64,000 nucleotides of DNA from Bifidobacterium apri (GTDB lineage: Bacteria > Actinomycetota > Actinomycetes > Actinomycetales > Bifidobacteriaceae). The stretch spans positions 26,253 to 90,252 of the forward strand of contig NZ_WBSO01000011.1 of the NCBI RefSeq assembly GCF_009299485.1, written 5' to 3'. Of the stretch, positions 46,986 through 59,002 are shown piece after piece. A program made the position numbers and the translations under genes. Below the pieces are notes generated by a model, which was given only the letters and a program-made list of their open reading frames with translations, was not told the origin of the DNA and did not search any database. Position 1 is the stretch's first letter. Every line of letters starts with the position of its first letter.

Positions 46986-48011
46986 ATGCTCGACAGGGTT
47001 CTCGTATTCATCGCCAAACATGCGGGCGTACTGCCTGAACGGCTTGTCAGGGGCCTGTTTCTGTGTGCCGCGGATATCGCATGGTTGACGCGTGCAGGCG
47101 GTGTCCGGCAGTTGGAGAGGAACCTGGCACACGTGTTGCATGGCCGCGATACCCTGCAACACCAGGGGGTATTCGCCGCGATCAAGCGCAGACTGCGTCT
47201 GCGCCATGTGTCCCATCAGGCCATGCGATCGTATTTCACGTATTTCTCCGAAGCCATGACGGTCGGCGGCAGAAGCGACGAATGTCTGACCGCCCGCGTG
47301 CGCGGGGAGGGGCCGGGATGCGCACGAATCATTGAAACCACGCGCGTGCAGGACGGCTCTGCGCCCATTGTCTTGGGCCACCAAGGCAACTGGGATTATG
47401 CCGGGTATTGGGCGCATCATGATGTTGCTCCCGTGACAACGGTTGCGGAGCGGCTTGACAACGAAGCGCTCCTGAAGACGTTTGTGGACATCAGAAGGTC
47501 CCTCGGCATTTCGATTCTGCTCACCGGCCAGCATGGTCTGGTCGGCAAGCTCGAGGAAGCGTTGGGCGAGCCGCATGTGTTGGTGCCGCTGCTTGCCGAC
47601 CGTGATTTGAGCCGACACGGCGAGTTCGTCCATGCATTCGGCTCGATGATTCGCGTGGCGCGCGGACCTGCGACGTTGGCGTATGACACCGGGCTTCCGC
47701 TGTACGTTGTGAACATGTACAGAGAGCGACTGCGCGGACCACGACGCAAGCAGGCTCGAACCCCGTACGGATACGTGTGTTGGGTGAGCGATCCGATTGA
47801 CATGTCGAGTTTCGCTGATCTTCCCCGTGAACAGGCGATTCACGACATCAGCCAGGCATGGGTGGACGTGTGGTCGCGGGGGATTGCCGAGCATCCTCAG
47901 GATTGGCATATGCTGCAGCCGATTTTCATTGAGGATCTTGACTTGTCCAGGCTCAAGGACGTTCCTGACGAGGTGCTTGAGCTGATCGGGCGACGCAACG
48001 GCGGCGCATGA
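46986..48011 (+). CDS. patA: LpxL/HtrB-type lysophospholipid acyltransferase, PatA-like
   Basis: 341 residues. The acyltransferase HX4D motif is in VLGHQGNWDYAGYW, and the glycerophosphate-binding part is near VPLLADRDLSR. In mycobacteria the gene at this position acylates the mannose of phosphatidylinositol mannosides. No N-terminal signal; membrane association is expected. It starts six bases after pgsA and ends 65-68 bases before the glycosyltransferase, indicating one operon. The acceptor in this organism is not known. Confidence 0.85.
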   Translation: MLDRVLVFIAKHAGVLPERLVRGLFLCAADIAWLTRAGGVRQLERNLAHVLHGRDTLQHQGVFAAIKRRLRLRHVSHQAMRSYFTYFSEAMTVGGRSDECLTARVRGEGPGCARIIETTRVQDGSAPIVLGHQGNWDYAGYWAHHDVAPVTTVAERLDNEALLKTFVDIRRSLGISILLTGQHGLVGKLEEALGEPHVLVPLLADRDLSRHGEFVHAFGSMIRVARGPATLAYDTGLPLYVVNMYRERLRGPRRKQARTPYGYVCWVSDPIDMSSFADLPREQAIHDISQAWVDVWSRGIAEHPQDWHMLQPIFIEDLDLSRLKDVPDEVLELIGRRNGGA

Positions 48012-48075
48012 GCGCTTCATTGACGGTCAGTTGCGGTGTAGGCTATGACTGTCGCCAAGCGACGGAAGAAAGGAT

Positions 48076-49284
48076 ATGATGTCGAACGCAGATCTTCGTG
48101 ACAATGCCGACGGTGACGTGCGGGACCAGTCTGATCCGCTGCATGGCAGGAAGCTGCGTGTCGGCATCATTTCTCCATATTCGTTCGAGACCCCGGGCGG
48201 CGTGCAGCTCCACATCCGTGATTTTGCGAAAGAGCTGATCGCACGCGGTCACGAAGTCGAGGTTCTTGCGCCTGGGCGGCGTACCAATGATATGCCGTTG
48301 TGGGTGCAAACGGTCGGCACTTCTTTTGCGATTCCTTATAACGGTTCGGTATCGCGTCTGAGCTATTTTGGCTTCGTCGGAGCACAGGTTCGCCGGTGGG
48401 TGCGGCAAGGCCATTTCGACATCGTACATCTGCATGAGCCGGAGGCGCCATCCCTGAGCCATAAGCCGTTGACCATGGTGCATCATCCACCGCTGGTCGG
48501 GACTTTCCATGCGGCGTTCAACGACTATCCGTTCGCGCTCCGCTTTTTCCACGGGTATCTCCATCGGTATCTGCGGCCGTTGGCTCGCGCGATTTGTGTC
48601 AGTGACGCTTCCCGCGCCGTGGCTGAACGGTATTTGCCGCAGAACGTGCCAGTGTCAGTGATCCCCAATGGCATTTCGACCCGCCAATTCGCCTGTGCGG
48701 TTCCGGTGTCTTCCTGGCAGGGCGATGAGAACAGTCCTACGATTGGGTTCCTCGGCAGGATGGGGGAGGAGCGCAAAGGCTTTGCGGTCTTCTGCCGTGC
48801 GGCTTCGCGGATTCTTGACCAGTACCCGCAGGCGCGGTTCCTGTGTGCCGGTGACGGTGAGCGCGAGGGGCAGGCCATGGTCAATACTGTTGACCCGTCT
48901 GGGCGTTTGATGGATCATATGGAGTTCCTCGGCCGGATCAGCGACGAAGACAAGGCACGGTTCTATCGATCGCTCAGCGTTTATGTGGCGCCGCAGACCG
49001 GGGGCGAGAGCTTCGGTATCGTGCTCGCCGAGGCAATGGCGGCGGGATGCCCGGTAGTGGCTTCGAATCTGCCCGCTTTTGTGGCTGTGGCTGATGAAGG
49101 CCGCGCGGCTGCACTGTTCGACAATGGTGACGAGAGTGATTGCGCGGCTGTGGTTTGCTCGCTGATCGCCGATCGCGAAGCGCGCGAGTCGTTGGGACAA
49201 GCCGGGCGGAACCGCGCGCGGCAGTATGATTGGAGCAGTGTTGTGGACCGGGTTCTCGGCGTGTATGCCGAGGTCTTGTCATGA
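48076..49284 (+). CDS. pimA: GT4 glycosyltransferase, PimA-like
   Basis: 402 residues, GT-B fold. The N-terminal acceptor domain includes SPYSFETPGGVQLHIRDFAKEL, and the C-terminal GDP-sugar domain has GGESFGIVLAEAMAAGCPVVASN (the E-x7-E motif). By family and synteny it is phosphatidyl-myo-inositol mannosyltransferase, which adds the first mannose to PI from GDP-mannose. The ATG at 48079 is equally supported by the AAAGGA site. Whether the product is a true PIM or another glycolipid is unproven. Confidence 0.85.
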   Translation: MMSNADLRDNADGDVRDQSDPLHGRKLRVGIISPYSFETPGGVQLHIRDFAKELIARGHEVEVLAPGRRTNDMPLWVQTVGTSFAIPYNGSVSRLSYFGFVGAQVRRWVRQGHFDIVHLHEPEAPSLSHKPLTMVHHPPLVGTFHAAFNDYPFALRFFHGYLHRYLRPLARAICVSDASRAVAERYLPQNVPVSVIPNGISTRQFACAVPVSSWQGDENSPTIGFLGRMGEERKGFAVFCRAASRILDQYPQARFLCAGDGEREGQAMVNTVDPSGRLMDHMEFLGRISDEDKARFYRSLSVYVAPQTGGESFGIVLAEAMAAGCPVVASNLPAFVAVADEGRAAALFDNGDESDCAAVVCSLIADREARESLGQAGRNRARQYDWSSVVDRVLGVYAEVLS

Positions 49285-49335
49285 ACGCGCTTTACAATCG
49301 GTTTGTTTATCGTACCCGTATCTGCTAGGAGCATT

Positions 49336-50094
49336 ATGTCAGGGCATTCCAAGTGGGCGACCACCAAACATAAGAAGGCCGCCATTGACGCCAAGCGCGG
49401 CAAGCTGTTCGCGAAGCTGATCAAGAACATCGAGATCGCAGCCCGTCTGGGCGGCGGCGACCCCGACGGCAACCCGACGCTGTATGATGCGATTGTCAAG
49501 GCCAAGAAGGCATCCATGCCTGCCGACAACATCAAGCGTGCGGTCAAGCGTGGTTCCGGTGAGGAAGACGGTGCCGCGAACTATGAGGACATCGTGTATG
49601 AAGGGTATGCACCTGCCGGTGTCGGCCTCATCATCGAGTGCCTGACCGATAACCGCAACCGTGCGGCGGCGGAAGTACGTTCCACGCTGACCAAGGGCAA
49701 TGGCTCTCTTGCCACGTCGGGCGCCGTGAGCTTCAACTTCGAACGCAAGGGCCAGATTGAGGTGCCTTCCGAAGGCTTGGACTATGACAAGCTGTTCGAG
49801 ATTGCGGCCGAGGCTGGTGCCGAGGACGTGTCGGATGACGGTGACGTGTTCAGCGTGATCACCGATCCTGCCGATCTCATCACCGTCCGCAAGGGACTTC
49901 AGGAAGCCGGCATCGATTACGATTCCGCCGATCTGGTGATGATTCCGAAGAATGAGATTGAACTCAGCCTTGACGACGCCCGTAAGGTGTCCAAGCTGAT
50001 TGACAATCTCGACGATCTTGATGATGTCCAGAACATCTACAGCAACTGGACCGCTTCTGATGAAGTGATGGCCCAATTGGAGGAAGAGGAGTGA
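49336..50094 (+). CDS. yebC: YebC/PmpR family DNA-binding protein
   Basis: 252 residues, normal for the family. The N-terminus is [30 protein letters not shown], the hallmark of YebC proteins, which act as transcription regulators or translation factors. TAGGAG lies four bases before the ATG. ruvC starts four bases after its stop, a linkage found in many bacteria. Confidence 0.94.
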   Translation: MSGHSKWATTKHKKAAIDAKRGKLFAKLIKNIEIAARLGGGDPDGNPTLYDAIVKAKKASMPADNIKRAVKRGSGEEDGAANYEDIVYEGYAPAGVGLIIECLTDNRNRAAAEVRSTLTKGNGSLATSGAVSFNFERKGQIEVPSEGLDYDKLFEIAAEAGAEDVSDDGDVFSVITDPADLITVRKGLQEAGIDYDSADLVMIPKNEIELSLDDARKVSKLIDNLDDLDDVQNIYSNWTASDEVMAQLEEEE

Positions 50095-50098
50095 TCTG

Positions 50099-50680
50099 TT
50101 GATCATCCTTGGCGTTGACCCCGGCCTGACTCGGTGCGGGGTCGGCGTGGTGGAAGCCGGCGCGTCACGCCGGCTTTCTTTTATCCACGTCGATGTCATT
50201 CGCACGAGCCCGGACACCTCGCAGGATTTGCGACTCCTTTCGATTTACAACGGACTTGTTGATAAAATCGAGCGTTTCGTACCAGACACCGTGTCCATTG
50301 AACGCGTGTTCGCGCAGGCCAATCGCAATACCGTGTTGGGAACCGCGCAAGCTGCGGGCATGGCGATGCTTGCCGCTGCACAACGCGGGATACCGGTCGC
50401 CTTGCACACTCCGACCGAGGTCAAGCTTGCCATAACCGGAAACGGCAAAGCGGATAAGCCTCAGGTCGAACGTATGGTGATGCGTATCCTGAATCTGTCT
50501 CAAATGCCTACGCCTCCTGATGCCGCTGATGCGCTGGCGCAGGCCATGTGCCATGCGTTGCGCCCCGCCGGGGCATTGCAGGGTGGCGAACGCGAGCAGC
50601 ATCTGACCGCGGCGCAGCGGCAATGGGCGGTTGCGGCGCAGCGAGCGAAACATCGTCGCGGAGTCGACCGCGGCATGTAA
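50099..50680 (+). CDS. ruvC: Holliday junction resolvase RuvC, TTG start
   Basis: 193 residues. Metal-binding acidic residues appear in [18 protein letters not shown] and the C-terminal [14 protein letters not shown]. It resolves four-way junctions after branch migration by RuvAB. The start is TTG at 50099 with AGGAG seven bases upstream, inside the yebC 3' end. A second SOS box lies between it and ruvA. Confidence 0.94.
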   Translation: MIILGVDPGLTRCGVGVVEAGASRRLSFIHVDVIRTSPDTSQDLRLLSIYNGLVDKIERFVPDTVSIERVFAQANRNTVLGTAQAAGMAMLAAAQRGIPVALHTPTEVKLAITGNGKADKPQVERMVMRILNLSQMPTPPDAADALAQAMCHALRPAGALQGGEREQHLTAAQRQWAVAAQRAKHRRGVDRGM

Positions 50681-50684
50681 AGTA

Positions 50685-50700
50685 TCGAACAGATGTTCGA
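50685..50700. promoter_or_regulatory. LexA (SOS) box upstream of ruvA
   Basis: Perfect palindromic operator TCGAACAGATGTTCGA (GAAC-N4-GTTC), between the ruvC stop and the ruvA start. It implies that ruvAB has a damage-inducible promoter separate from the yebC-ruvC transcript. Confidence 0.92.
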
Positions 50701-50730
50701 TTCATGGGTGTTGAATCTGAGGGAGGCAAG

Positions 50731-51348
50731 ATGATAGCCATGTTGCATGGGCAGGTCGCGTCGATCGACCAGTCCGGAGTCGTGCTTGAGGTCAGTGGCG
50801 TGGGCTTCGACGTCCGCATGCCGCAAACCGATCTTGCCTCGCTGCATTCGGGGCAGTCCGCTACCATATACACTTCCATGGCGGTCACGCAGGACGCGAT
50901 CACATTGTATGGTTTTCTGTTGCTCGCCGAGAAGAAGATGTTCCTCCAACTGCAGAAAGTCAGCGGTATCGGTCCGAAGGTCGCTCTCTCTCTGCTGTCC
51001 ACGCTGCCGCCTGACCGGCTTGCCAGGGCAGTTGCGGACGGGGATGCGACCGCTTTGGCCAAGGCTCCGGGACTAGGCAAGAAGGGTGCGCAGAAAATCA
51101 TTCTGGAGCTCAAGGGTTCCCTTGACCTGTCCCAGGTCGAGGGGGCGTCGGCTCCTGCACAATCGCCGGTCGATACCGGTGCCCAACAGGTGGTCGAGGG
51201 CCTTATCTCGTTGGGCTGGCGTCAGCAAGACGCCTTGGACGCCGTCGAACGTGCATGCCGCGATCACGGTATTGCCACCCCGATAGCAGAGCAGGATGTA
51301 CCCCGCGTGCTGAAATTGGCGCTGACTGAACTCGACCGCGGACGATGA
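50731..51348 (+). CDS. ruvA: Holliday junction DNA helicase subunit RuvA
   Basis: 205 residues. The N-terminal OB domain begins MIAMLHGQVASID; helix-hairpin-helix motifs are LQKVSGIGPKVALSLLS and APGLGKKGAQKIILELKG; the C-terminal domain III binds RuvB. GGGAGG lies four bases before the ATG. Longer in-frame extensions run back into ruvC and past the SOS box and are rejected. Confidence 0.95.
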   Translation: MIAMLHGQVASIDQSGVVLEVSGVGFDVRMPQTDLASLHSGQSATIYTSMAVTQDAITLYGFLLLAEKKMFLQLQKVSGIGPKVALSLLSTLPPDRLARAVADGDATALAKAPGLGKKGAQKIILELKGSLDLSQVEGASAPAQSPVDTGAQQVVEGLISLGWRQQDALDAVERACRDHGIATPIAEQDVPRVLKLALTELDRGR

Positions 51349-51376
51349 ACGCATGAGCGAAGGGCACAGGTGAGAT

Positions 51377-52441
51377 ATGCGACAGACTGAAGAGACAACC
51401 GTGAACAATAATGGCGCCAGGGAGGAATCCCTGCGCATGGTCTCCTCACAGCCGTTGGACAATGAGCCGGTGAGCGACGAGGAACTGCGACCGCATGTCC
51501 TCGAAGGGTTTATCGGACAACCGCGGCTTAAGGCCCAGCTTCAGCTGTTTCTCGATGCCGCACGCAAACGGGAGGTTCCGCCGGACCATATCCTGCTGGC
51601 GGGCCCCCCGGGACTGGGCAAAACCACGCTTGCCATGATTGTGGCGAACGAGTTGGGGGTGCCGATCAGGGTCACCTCGGGGCCGGCAATCCAGCATGCC
51701 GGGGATCTTGCGTCCATCCTGAGCTCCTTGGATGCCGGTGAAGTGCTGTTCATCGATGAAATCCACCGATTGCCCCGTCCGGCTGAAGAATTGTTGTATA
51801 TCGCCATGGAGGATTTCCGTGTCGATGTGATGGTCGGTAAAGGGCCAGGTGCATCCTCGATCCCGTTGACGCTTCCGAGATTCACCGTTATCGGCGCCAC
51901 CACAAGGGAGGGTATGCTGCCGTCGCCTCTTCGGGCGCGTTTCGGTTTCACCGCGCATCTGGACTTCTACCCGCACGAGGAACTCGAGAAACTCATCGAA
52001 CGTTCGGCTGCCGTGCTCGGGGTCAATCTGGAAGAAGGGGCGGCGCACCAGCTGTCTTTGCGATCCAGAGGCACCCCGCGAATCGCGAATCGTCTGCTTC
52101 GCCGCGTGCGTGACTGGGCTGTCGTCCATGATCTGGAGAGTGTGGACGTGGACGCGGTCACCCAGGCCTTGGCGCTGTACCAGATTGATTCCGAAGGGCT
52201 TGACAGGCTCGATATCGCGGTCTTGCAAGCGATATGCCGCAATTTCAACGGCGGTCCTGTGGGATTGAACAATCTGTCCGCGATGGTCGGCGAGGAATCG
52301 GAAACGGTGGAGACGGTCTGCGAGCCGTATCTGGTACGCGAGGGATTCCTGGTACGCACCCCGAAGGGCCGTGTTGCGACCGCGAAGGCTTGGAAACATC
52401 TCGGCCTTGAACCCAAGGATGATGTCAACAAGCTATTCTAA
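51377..52441 (+). CDS. ruvB: Holliday junction DNA helicase subunit RuvB
   Basis: AAA+ motor of branch migration, 354 residues. Walker A is [13 protein letters not shown], Walker [11 protein letters not shown], sensor [18 protein letters not shown], and the C-terminal winged helix carries [21 protein letters not shown]. It starts 28 bases after ruvA in the same SOS-controlled unit. Confidence 0.96.
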   Translation: MRQTEETTVNNNGAREESLRMVSSQPLDNEPVSDEELRPHVLEGFIGQPRLKAQLQLFLDAARKREVPPDHILLAGPPGLGKTTLAMIVANELGVPIRVTSGPAIQHAGDLASILSSLDAGEVLFIDEIHRLPRPAEELLYIAMEDFRVDVMVGKGPGASSIPLTLPRFTVIGATTREGMLPSPLRARFGFTAHLDFYPHEELEKLIERSAAVLGVNLEEGAAHQLSLRSRGTPRIANRLLRRVRDWAVVHDLESVDVDAVTQALALYQIDSEGLDRLDIAVLQAICRNFNGGPVGLNNLSAMVGEESETVETVCEPYLVREGFLVRTPKGRVATAKAWKHLGLEPKDDVNKLF

Positions 52442-52485
52442 AATCAATTCTTTGGATAGCGCCCCACTAGCATGTCAGGAGTTCC

Positions 52486-52986
52486 ATGTCTCAGAATCTC
52501 GATCCGAATATGGTCATGATCGTCATCCTCATCCTGTTCATCTTCATGATGTGGATGAGTTCAAGGCGGATGAAAAAGCAGCAGAAGCAGCAGCAGGAAG
52601 AGTTGCGCGAGGCCATGGTTCCGGGCACGCTTGTTGTGCTCCGAGGCGGCATCATCGCCACGATCGTATCCGTGGATGAGAAGTATGAGGAAGTCGTTGT
52701 CGATTCCGAAGGGTCCCGCTTGCGCTTCAAATTGAATGCTGTCGCCGGCAAATATGTCCGTCCTGCATTCATTGATGACGATGAGACTTCGCAAGACGAT
52801 GCACAGCAGGATGACGCCAGCGATGCGGATGCCGAGAACGAGTCCGATGCTGCCCCAGCGGCAGAAGGCCCCGATGCCGAACCGATCGCTGAGCACGATG
52901 CGACTTCTGCGGATGATGCCGCCGATGCAACAGAATCCGCCGAGGCTGACGAAGCCGCAGCTCAGGACGGCGAACAAGCAAAATAA
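52486..52986 (+). CDS. yajC: Preprotein translocase accessory protein YajC
   Basis: 166 residues. One N-terminal membrane segment (about 8-25) followed by RRMKKQQKQQQEELREAMVPG and GGIIATIVSVDEKYEEVVVDSEG, the family core. The last ~70 residues are an Asp/Glu/Ala-rich tail of low complexity not present in E. coli YajC (110 residues). secD and secF, which follow yajC in many actinobacteria, are absent; apt comes next. Confidence 0.92.
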   Translation: MSQNLDPNMVMIVILILFIFMMWMSSRRMKKQQKQQQEELREAMVPGTLVVLRGGIIATIVSVDEKYEEVVVDSEGSRLRFKLNAVAGKYVRPAFIDDDETSQDDAQQDDASDADAENESDAAPAAEGPDAEPIAEHDATSADDAADATESAEADEAAAQDGEQAK

Positions 52987-53068
52987 CCCCTTGTGACCGG
53001 GTTTCCGTTTCGGCATGCAGCCCAGCGTATCCGGCGCGTACAGCAACCAGAAAGATCAGGTTCCATCG

Positions 53069-53647
53069 ATGGCATCCGATATCCATATCAGGCAATTGGA
53101 ATTAGTAGGCAAAGACAACGCCGAATACTTGGCGTCCCTGTTCCGGTCAGTGCTCGGATTCCCCAAAGAAGGCATCAACTTCCGTGATTTCATGCCGGTG
53201 CTGGAGAACGCAAAGGGTCTGCAGATTCTCCTGGAAGGACTTGAAAAAGCACTGCCGGTGCCTGCTGATTCCTTTGACTCCGTCGCGGGTCTGGAAGCCA
53301 GGGGATTCCTGTTCGGACCGGCGCTTGCCGCCCGATTGGGCAAAGGCTTCATCGCCGTGCGCAAAGCCGGGAAGCTGCCGCCGCCCGTCATCGGGGAGGA
53401 TTACACATTGGAATACGGGCAAGCCCGCGTCGAAGTGGAATCCGACGCCGTGAGCGCAGGCGAGCGTGTCTTGATCGTGGATGATCTTATCGCCACCGGC
53501 GGTACGGCGAAAGCCGCGGCGGATCTGATCCGCAAGTGCGGCGGAACCATCGCCGGTTTCAGCTTTGTGATGCAGCTCGAAGGGCTCGATGGCATAGACA
53601 GCCTAGGACCGTACCCGACGAGCACACTGGTATCCATGCCGGCGTAA
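53069..53647 (+). CDS. apt: Adenine phosphoribosyltransferase
   Basis: Salvages adenine to AMP with PRPP. 192 residues. Early FPKEGINFRDFMPVL, middle GLEARGFLFGPALA, and the PRPP loop VLIVDDLIATGGTAKAA are all present. The ATG at 53069 is preferred over an ORF start at 53015, because the shorter N-terminus fits the family. Confidence 0.94.
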   Translation: MASDIHIRQLELVGKDNAEYLASLFRSVLGFPKEGINFRDFMPVLENAKGLQILLEGLEKALPVPADSFDSVAGLEARGFLFGPALAARLGKGFIAVRKAGKLPPPVIGEDYTLEYGQARVEVESDAVSAGERVLIVDDLIATGGTAKAAADLIRKCGGTIAGFSFVMQLEGLDGIDSLGPYPTSTLVSMPA

Positions 53648-53667
53648 CCGGATGAAGAGAGGCAGAA

Positions 53668-54866
<1,199 letters not shown>

Positions 54867-54870
<4 letters not shown>

Positions 54871-55790
54871 CGTTGTTCATTGAAGACGGTGCACCGGTCA
54901 TCGTCCAGGGCATGACAGGCCACCAGGGCATGACCCATACGGCAAGAATGCTCAAGGCGGGGACGAATATCGTCGGTGGTGTCAATCCTCGCAAGGCAGG
55001 CACGACCGTCACCTACCCGAAGGCCCGTGAAGGCAAGGATGCGGTCATTCCCGTATACGCGACATGCAGCGAAGCGATCAAAGCCACCGGGGCCAAGGCA
55101 AGCGTCATCTTCGTGCCGCCGCGATTCGCGAAAGACGCGGTCGTCGAAGCCATCCAGGCAGGTATCGGTACGATTGTCGTCATTACCGAGGGTATTCCGG
55201 TCGCCGACTCTGCCTACTTCGTCGAACTCGCCTTGCGTAAGGGTGTGCGCATCATCGGACCGAACTGCCCGGGATTGATCACCCTGCCGGCGACTGATGA
55301 AACCAACGGTGTCAACCTCGGTATCATTCCTGATGGCATCGTCCATCGTGGCCCGCTCGGCTTGGTTTCGAAATCGGGTACGCTCACGTACCAGCTCATG
55401 GGTGAGCTCTCCGATATCGGCTTCACCGCGTGTGTCGGTGTGGGTGGCGATCCCATCGTCGGCACTACGCTCCAGGAAGCGTTGGAACAGTTCGAGGCCG
55501 ATGACGCCACCAAGGGTGTCGTCATGATCGGCGAGATCGGCGGGAGCGCCGAACAGGATGCCGCCGCATGGGCCAGCAAGCATATGACCAAGCCGGTGGT
55601 CGCATATATCGCAGGTTTCACTGCGCCTGAAGGCAAGCAGATGGGTCATGCCGGCGCTATCGTCTCCGGAGGAAAAGGCACGGCGCAAGACAAGAAGATC
55701 GCGCTGGAAGCCGTCGGGATTCCGGTCGGCAAAACACCGCGCCAGACCGCGGAACTCATGCGCAAGGCATTGCAATCCACTGCGGCATGA
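54867..55790 (+). CDS. sucD: Succinyl-CoA synthetase alpha subunit
   Basis: 307 residues. The CoA-binding Rossmann domain has [17 protein letters not shown] and [10 protein letters not shown]; the phosphohistidine is in the segment [20 protein letters not shown]. The start overlaps sucC and the stop overlaps the next gene, both as ATGA, so three genes are translationally coupled. Confidence 0.96.
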
Positions 55791-57154
55791 AAGAACGTTG
55801 CGTTTCATTTGTCAAGGGGGTCGTCTTCGCGGCGGCCTCCATGGCGTTATACGCGCTTGCGCTTTGGTTGCTGATCTCCCTGCTTTTCCTTGTCATTTCC
55901 ATGGAGGAAGGCACCGACAATCTCACTGATTATGCTTTCTCTCTGACACAAAGCATGATTCTGCTCAGCCAAGGCATCGGATTCCAATCGAAAACCATCA
56001 CGCTCAGTGTGATTCCTTTGACGCTGACGGTCCTGATGCTATGGCTTCTCGCATCGTTGGCGCGCAGACACAAGTTGTCCCTGGCAGCCTATGTAGGTGG
56101 ACTCATGACGTGGATCTCCATCAATATGGCATTCACGTATCACGTCTCCGTAGGCCTGCTGGATAATATCGGCATCGTGGCGGTGAAAACCGGCATGGTA
56201 TTCACGTTGGCGTTTCTGCTTGGGGCTTTCCCCGTGAGCCAGACGTACCAACGGATGAAGACCTTCGCAGACCAGCATGTGTCCCGGGAACTCAAGCGGG
56301 CACTGTCGCTCGGTGTAGCCCTTGGCATGACACTGCTCGCCATATATATGCTGGTAGCGTGCATTGACGTAGTGGTCTGGATCATCTACGGCTGGGATGC
56401 CGTGTCCCGGATATTCGAGCTTGATGCCATGGGCGTCGGTTCCCGCATCATGACGTCAGTGTGCTCATTGGCCTGGCTGCCCAACCTGTGCATCTGGTCC
56501 TTGTCATGGATATTCGGATCAGGCTTCCGCATCGGGGAACTTGCCCATTTCACCATGTGGATCGGGCAATCCACGGATTTGCCTGGTCTCCCGCTGTTCG
56601 GTATCTTCCCGCAGGCCATCGGCAACGACGGGTTGCGGACCTTCCTGTTGTCGTTGCCGTTAATCATCTCGATTGTCTGTGCTCTCGCCTTCATGTTGTC
56701 GCCGACAGGTTTCGCCATCAGGGCGCCGCATGCCGGTGACAACCGTGACACAGTGGTGCGCCATGTCATCACGTTTGCGTACCCGTTGGGGGCGTTCTGC
56801 ATCTCGGGCGCGTTGGTGGCTTTGGGGTCATCCTGCATGTTCGCCTTGTCGAACGGTGCGTTGGGGGCGCACCGTCTCGCGCACGTCGGTGTTGACGTCG
56901 TCGCTTCGGCAAGTGCCGTGGGGCATCCGACTATCGTCGGACTATTCGCTACATGGGCGGCGGTCATCGTTGCCGATGCGGCATGGTATGGATTACGCTT
57001 GTGTTGGTCGCGTCTGCGCCCGGCCAAGAACCGTTCGTCAACTGAGCATACGGCTGACGGGCAACCGCGCGGTGTCACCAGTACACCGGTCAACGCGAAT
57101 ATGACAACAACCACCAAGGAGGAACAGGATGGCATCAACGAACAGGCCGATTAA
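55787..57154 (+). CDS. DUF6350-like multi-pass membrane protein
   Basis: 455 residues with about nine to ten hydrophobic membrane segments and a hydrophilic Thr/Glu-rich C-terminal tail (last ~50 residues). It matches the DUF6350 pattern known from actinobacteria, where such proteins lie between sucD and purH, as here. No function is established. It overlaps sucD by four bases and purH by 26 bases, so expression is tied to both. Confidence 0.82.
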   Translation: MKERCVSFVKGVVFAAASMALYALALWLLISLLFLVISMEEGTDNLTDYAFSLTQSMILLSQGIGFQSKTITLSVIPLTLTVLMLWLLASLARRHKLSLAAYVGGLMTWISINMAFTYHVSVGLLDNIGIVAVKTGMVFTLAFLLGAFPVSQTYQRMKTFADQHVSRELKRALSLGVALGMTLLAIYMLVACIDVVVWIIYGWDAVSRIFELDAMGVGSRIMTSVCSLAWLPNLCIWSLSWIFGSGFRIGELAHFTMWIGQSTDLPGLPLFGIFPQAIGNDGLRTFLLSLPLIISIVCALAFMLSPTGFAIRAPHAGDNRDTVVRHVITFAYPLGAFCISGALVALGSSCMFALSNGALGAHRLAHVGVDVVASASAVGHPTIVGLFATWAAVIVADAAWYGLRLCWSRLRPAKNRSSTEHTADGQPRGVTSTPVNANMTTTTKEEQDGINEQAD

Positions 57155-58763
57155 ACGGGCCCTCGTATCCGTATTCCATAAGGAAGGCATCGACGTGCTT
57201 GCGCAGGCATTCATCGCCGCCGGCACGGAAGTCGTCTCCACCGGTTCGACTGCCAAGCGTCTCGCCGAACTTGGTGTCAACGTCACCGAAGTCAGCAAGG
57301 TCACCGGTTTCCCTGAAAGCCTCGATGGACGTGTCAAGACCCTCGATCCGCACATCCATGCGGGCATTCTTGCGGATATGACCAACCCTGAGCATGTCCA
57401 GCAGCTCAAGACGCTGGGCATCAAGCCGTTCGACCTCGTGGTGGTCAACCTGTACCCGTTCGCGGATACTGTCCGTTCCGGCGCCAATGAGGCGGATACC
57501 ATCGAGAAAATCGATATCGGCGGCCCGTCTATGGTTCGTGCCGCGGCAAAGAACAGTGCCACGGTCGCCATCATCACCGATCCTGCAGATTACGCGTTGG
57601 TCGCCAAGCGCATCGAAGACGGCCGCGGATTCAATCTTGAGGAGCGCCGTTGGCTGGCTGCCAAGGCGTTCGCTCACACTGCGGCATATGACGCGACGAT
57701 CAACGAATGGACGTCCAAGCAGTGGCCGAAGCCAGAAAGCATCACCGCCGACCAGCCTGCGTCGAATGAGGCGATCCCCAATGAGGATACGGTATTCCCG
57801 AAGGCGTACACGCGCACATGGGATCGCTCGCATTTGCTGCGGTACGGCGAGAATCCGCACCAGCAGGCTGCACTGTACTTGGATCCGCTGAACCAGAGCG
57901 GTTTCGCCCACGCCGAGCAGCTCGGCGGCAAGCCGATGAGCTACAACAACTATGTCGATGCCGATGCCGCATGGCGCGCCGTGTGGGATTTCGCTCCGCA
58001 GATCGCCGTCGCCGTCGTCAAGCATAACAATCCTTGCGGCCTGGCACTCGGGAAAACCGTTGCGGAAGCGCACAAGAAAGCGCATGCTTGCGATCCTATG
58101 AGCGCGTACGGCGGGGTCATCGCCGCGAATACCACGGTGACCCTTGACATGGCTCAGAACGTGCGGCCGATTTTCACTGAGGTCATCGTGGCCCCTGACT
58201 ACGAGCCTGAAGCTCTTGAGCTGCTGAAGACCAAGAAGAAGAATCTCCGCATCCTCAAGGTTGCCGAGCCTCCTCGTACCAAGCAACAGTACCGTCAGAT
58301 CGACGGAGGGTTGCTTGTCCAGACCACTGATCTCATCAATGCTCCCGGTGACAACCCTGATGCATGGAAGCTTGTTTCCGGCGATCCGGCAGATGCTGAC
58401 ACCCTGCGTGACCTTGAGTTCGCGTGGCGTGCCATCCGTTGCGTGAAGTCGAACGCCATTCTGATTGCCCACGACCAGGCGACTGTCGGTATCGGCATGG
58501 GCCAGGTCAACCGCGTGGATTCCTGCCATCTCGCCGTCGAACGCGCCAACACGCTGGCTGATGGCGCCGATCGTACCACAGGCTCGGTTGCGGCTTCTGA
58601 TGCGTTCTTCCCGTTCGCTGATGGTGCGGAATATCTCATCAATGCAGGTGTCAAGGCGATTGTCCAGCCTGGCGGATCAATCCGTGATGAGGAAGTCTTC
58701 GAGGCTGCGCGCAAGGCGGGCATCACTATGTATGTCACCGGAACGCGTCACTTCTTCCACTGA
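57129..58763 (+). CDS. purH: Bifunctional AICAR transformylase / IMP cyclohydrolase
   Basis: Catalyses the last two steps of IMP synthesis. 544 residues: the N-terminal cyclohydrolase (1-200) has [26 protein letters not shown] and [16 protein letters not shown]; the C-terminal transformylase has [12 protein letters not shown] and [25 protein letters not shown] lies six bases before the ATG, inside the 3' end of the membrane-protein gene. Confidence 0.96.
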   Translation: MASTNRPIKRALVSVFHKEGIDVLAQAFIAAGTEVVSTGSTAKRLAELGVNVTEVSKVTGFPESLDGRVKTLDPHIHAGILADMTNPEHVQQLKTLGIKPFDLVVVNLYPFADTVRSGANEADTIEKIDIGGPSMVRAAAKNSATVAIITDPADYALVAKRIEDGRGFNLEERRWLAAKAFAHTAAYDATINEWTSKQWPKPESITADQPASNEAIPNEDTVFPKAYTRTWDRSHLLRYGENPHQQAALYLDPLNQSGFAHAEQLGGKPMSYNNYVDADAAWRAVWDFAPQIAVAVVKHNNPCGLALGKTVAEAHKKAHACDPMSAYGGVIAANTTVTLDMAQNVRPIFTEVIVAPDYEPEALELLKTKKKNLRILKVAEPPRTKQQYRQIDGGLLVQTTDLINAPGDNPDAWKLVSGDPADADTLRDLEFAWRAIRCVKSNAILIAHDQATVGIGMGQVNRVDSCHLAVERANTLADGADRTTGSVAASDAFFPFADGAEYLINAGVKAIVQPGGSIRDEEVFEAARKAGITMYVTGTRHFFH

Positions 58764-58795
58764 TTCGTGATCCCCGGCGTCTCACGCCGGTGCGT

Positions 58796-58836
58796 GGCGG
58801 CGGCTGGTCTTCGGACTGGCCGCCGCCTTGTTGTTA
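58796..58836 (+). terminator. Terminator after purH
   Basis: Stem GGCGGCGGC/GCCGCCGCC (58796-58804 and 58819-58827), extended inward by weaker pairs to a C-TTCG-G tetraloop, followed by TTGTTGTT. Confidence 0.88.
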
Positions 58837-59002
58837 TGTCGTTTCGTCGTGTTGTCGAGGTCTTCACGCCGAGTACTTCACGCGAGATTCGTCACGTCGG
58901 AACGGACGGGTATCCTTCCCTGTGATGTGCCAACGCATTCATCATATGACGGCGGATGCGGTTGCTGAACTGCCCAATACCCAATCGAACAGGAGGCCTG
59001 TG

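Noticed and set aside
49303..49335. Earlier ATG for yebC at 49303
   Set aside because: The 11 added residues have no family match, while the ATG at 49336 has TAGGAG four bases upstream and gives the canonical MSGHSKW start.
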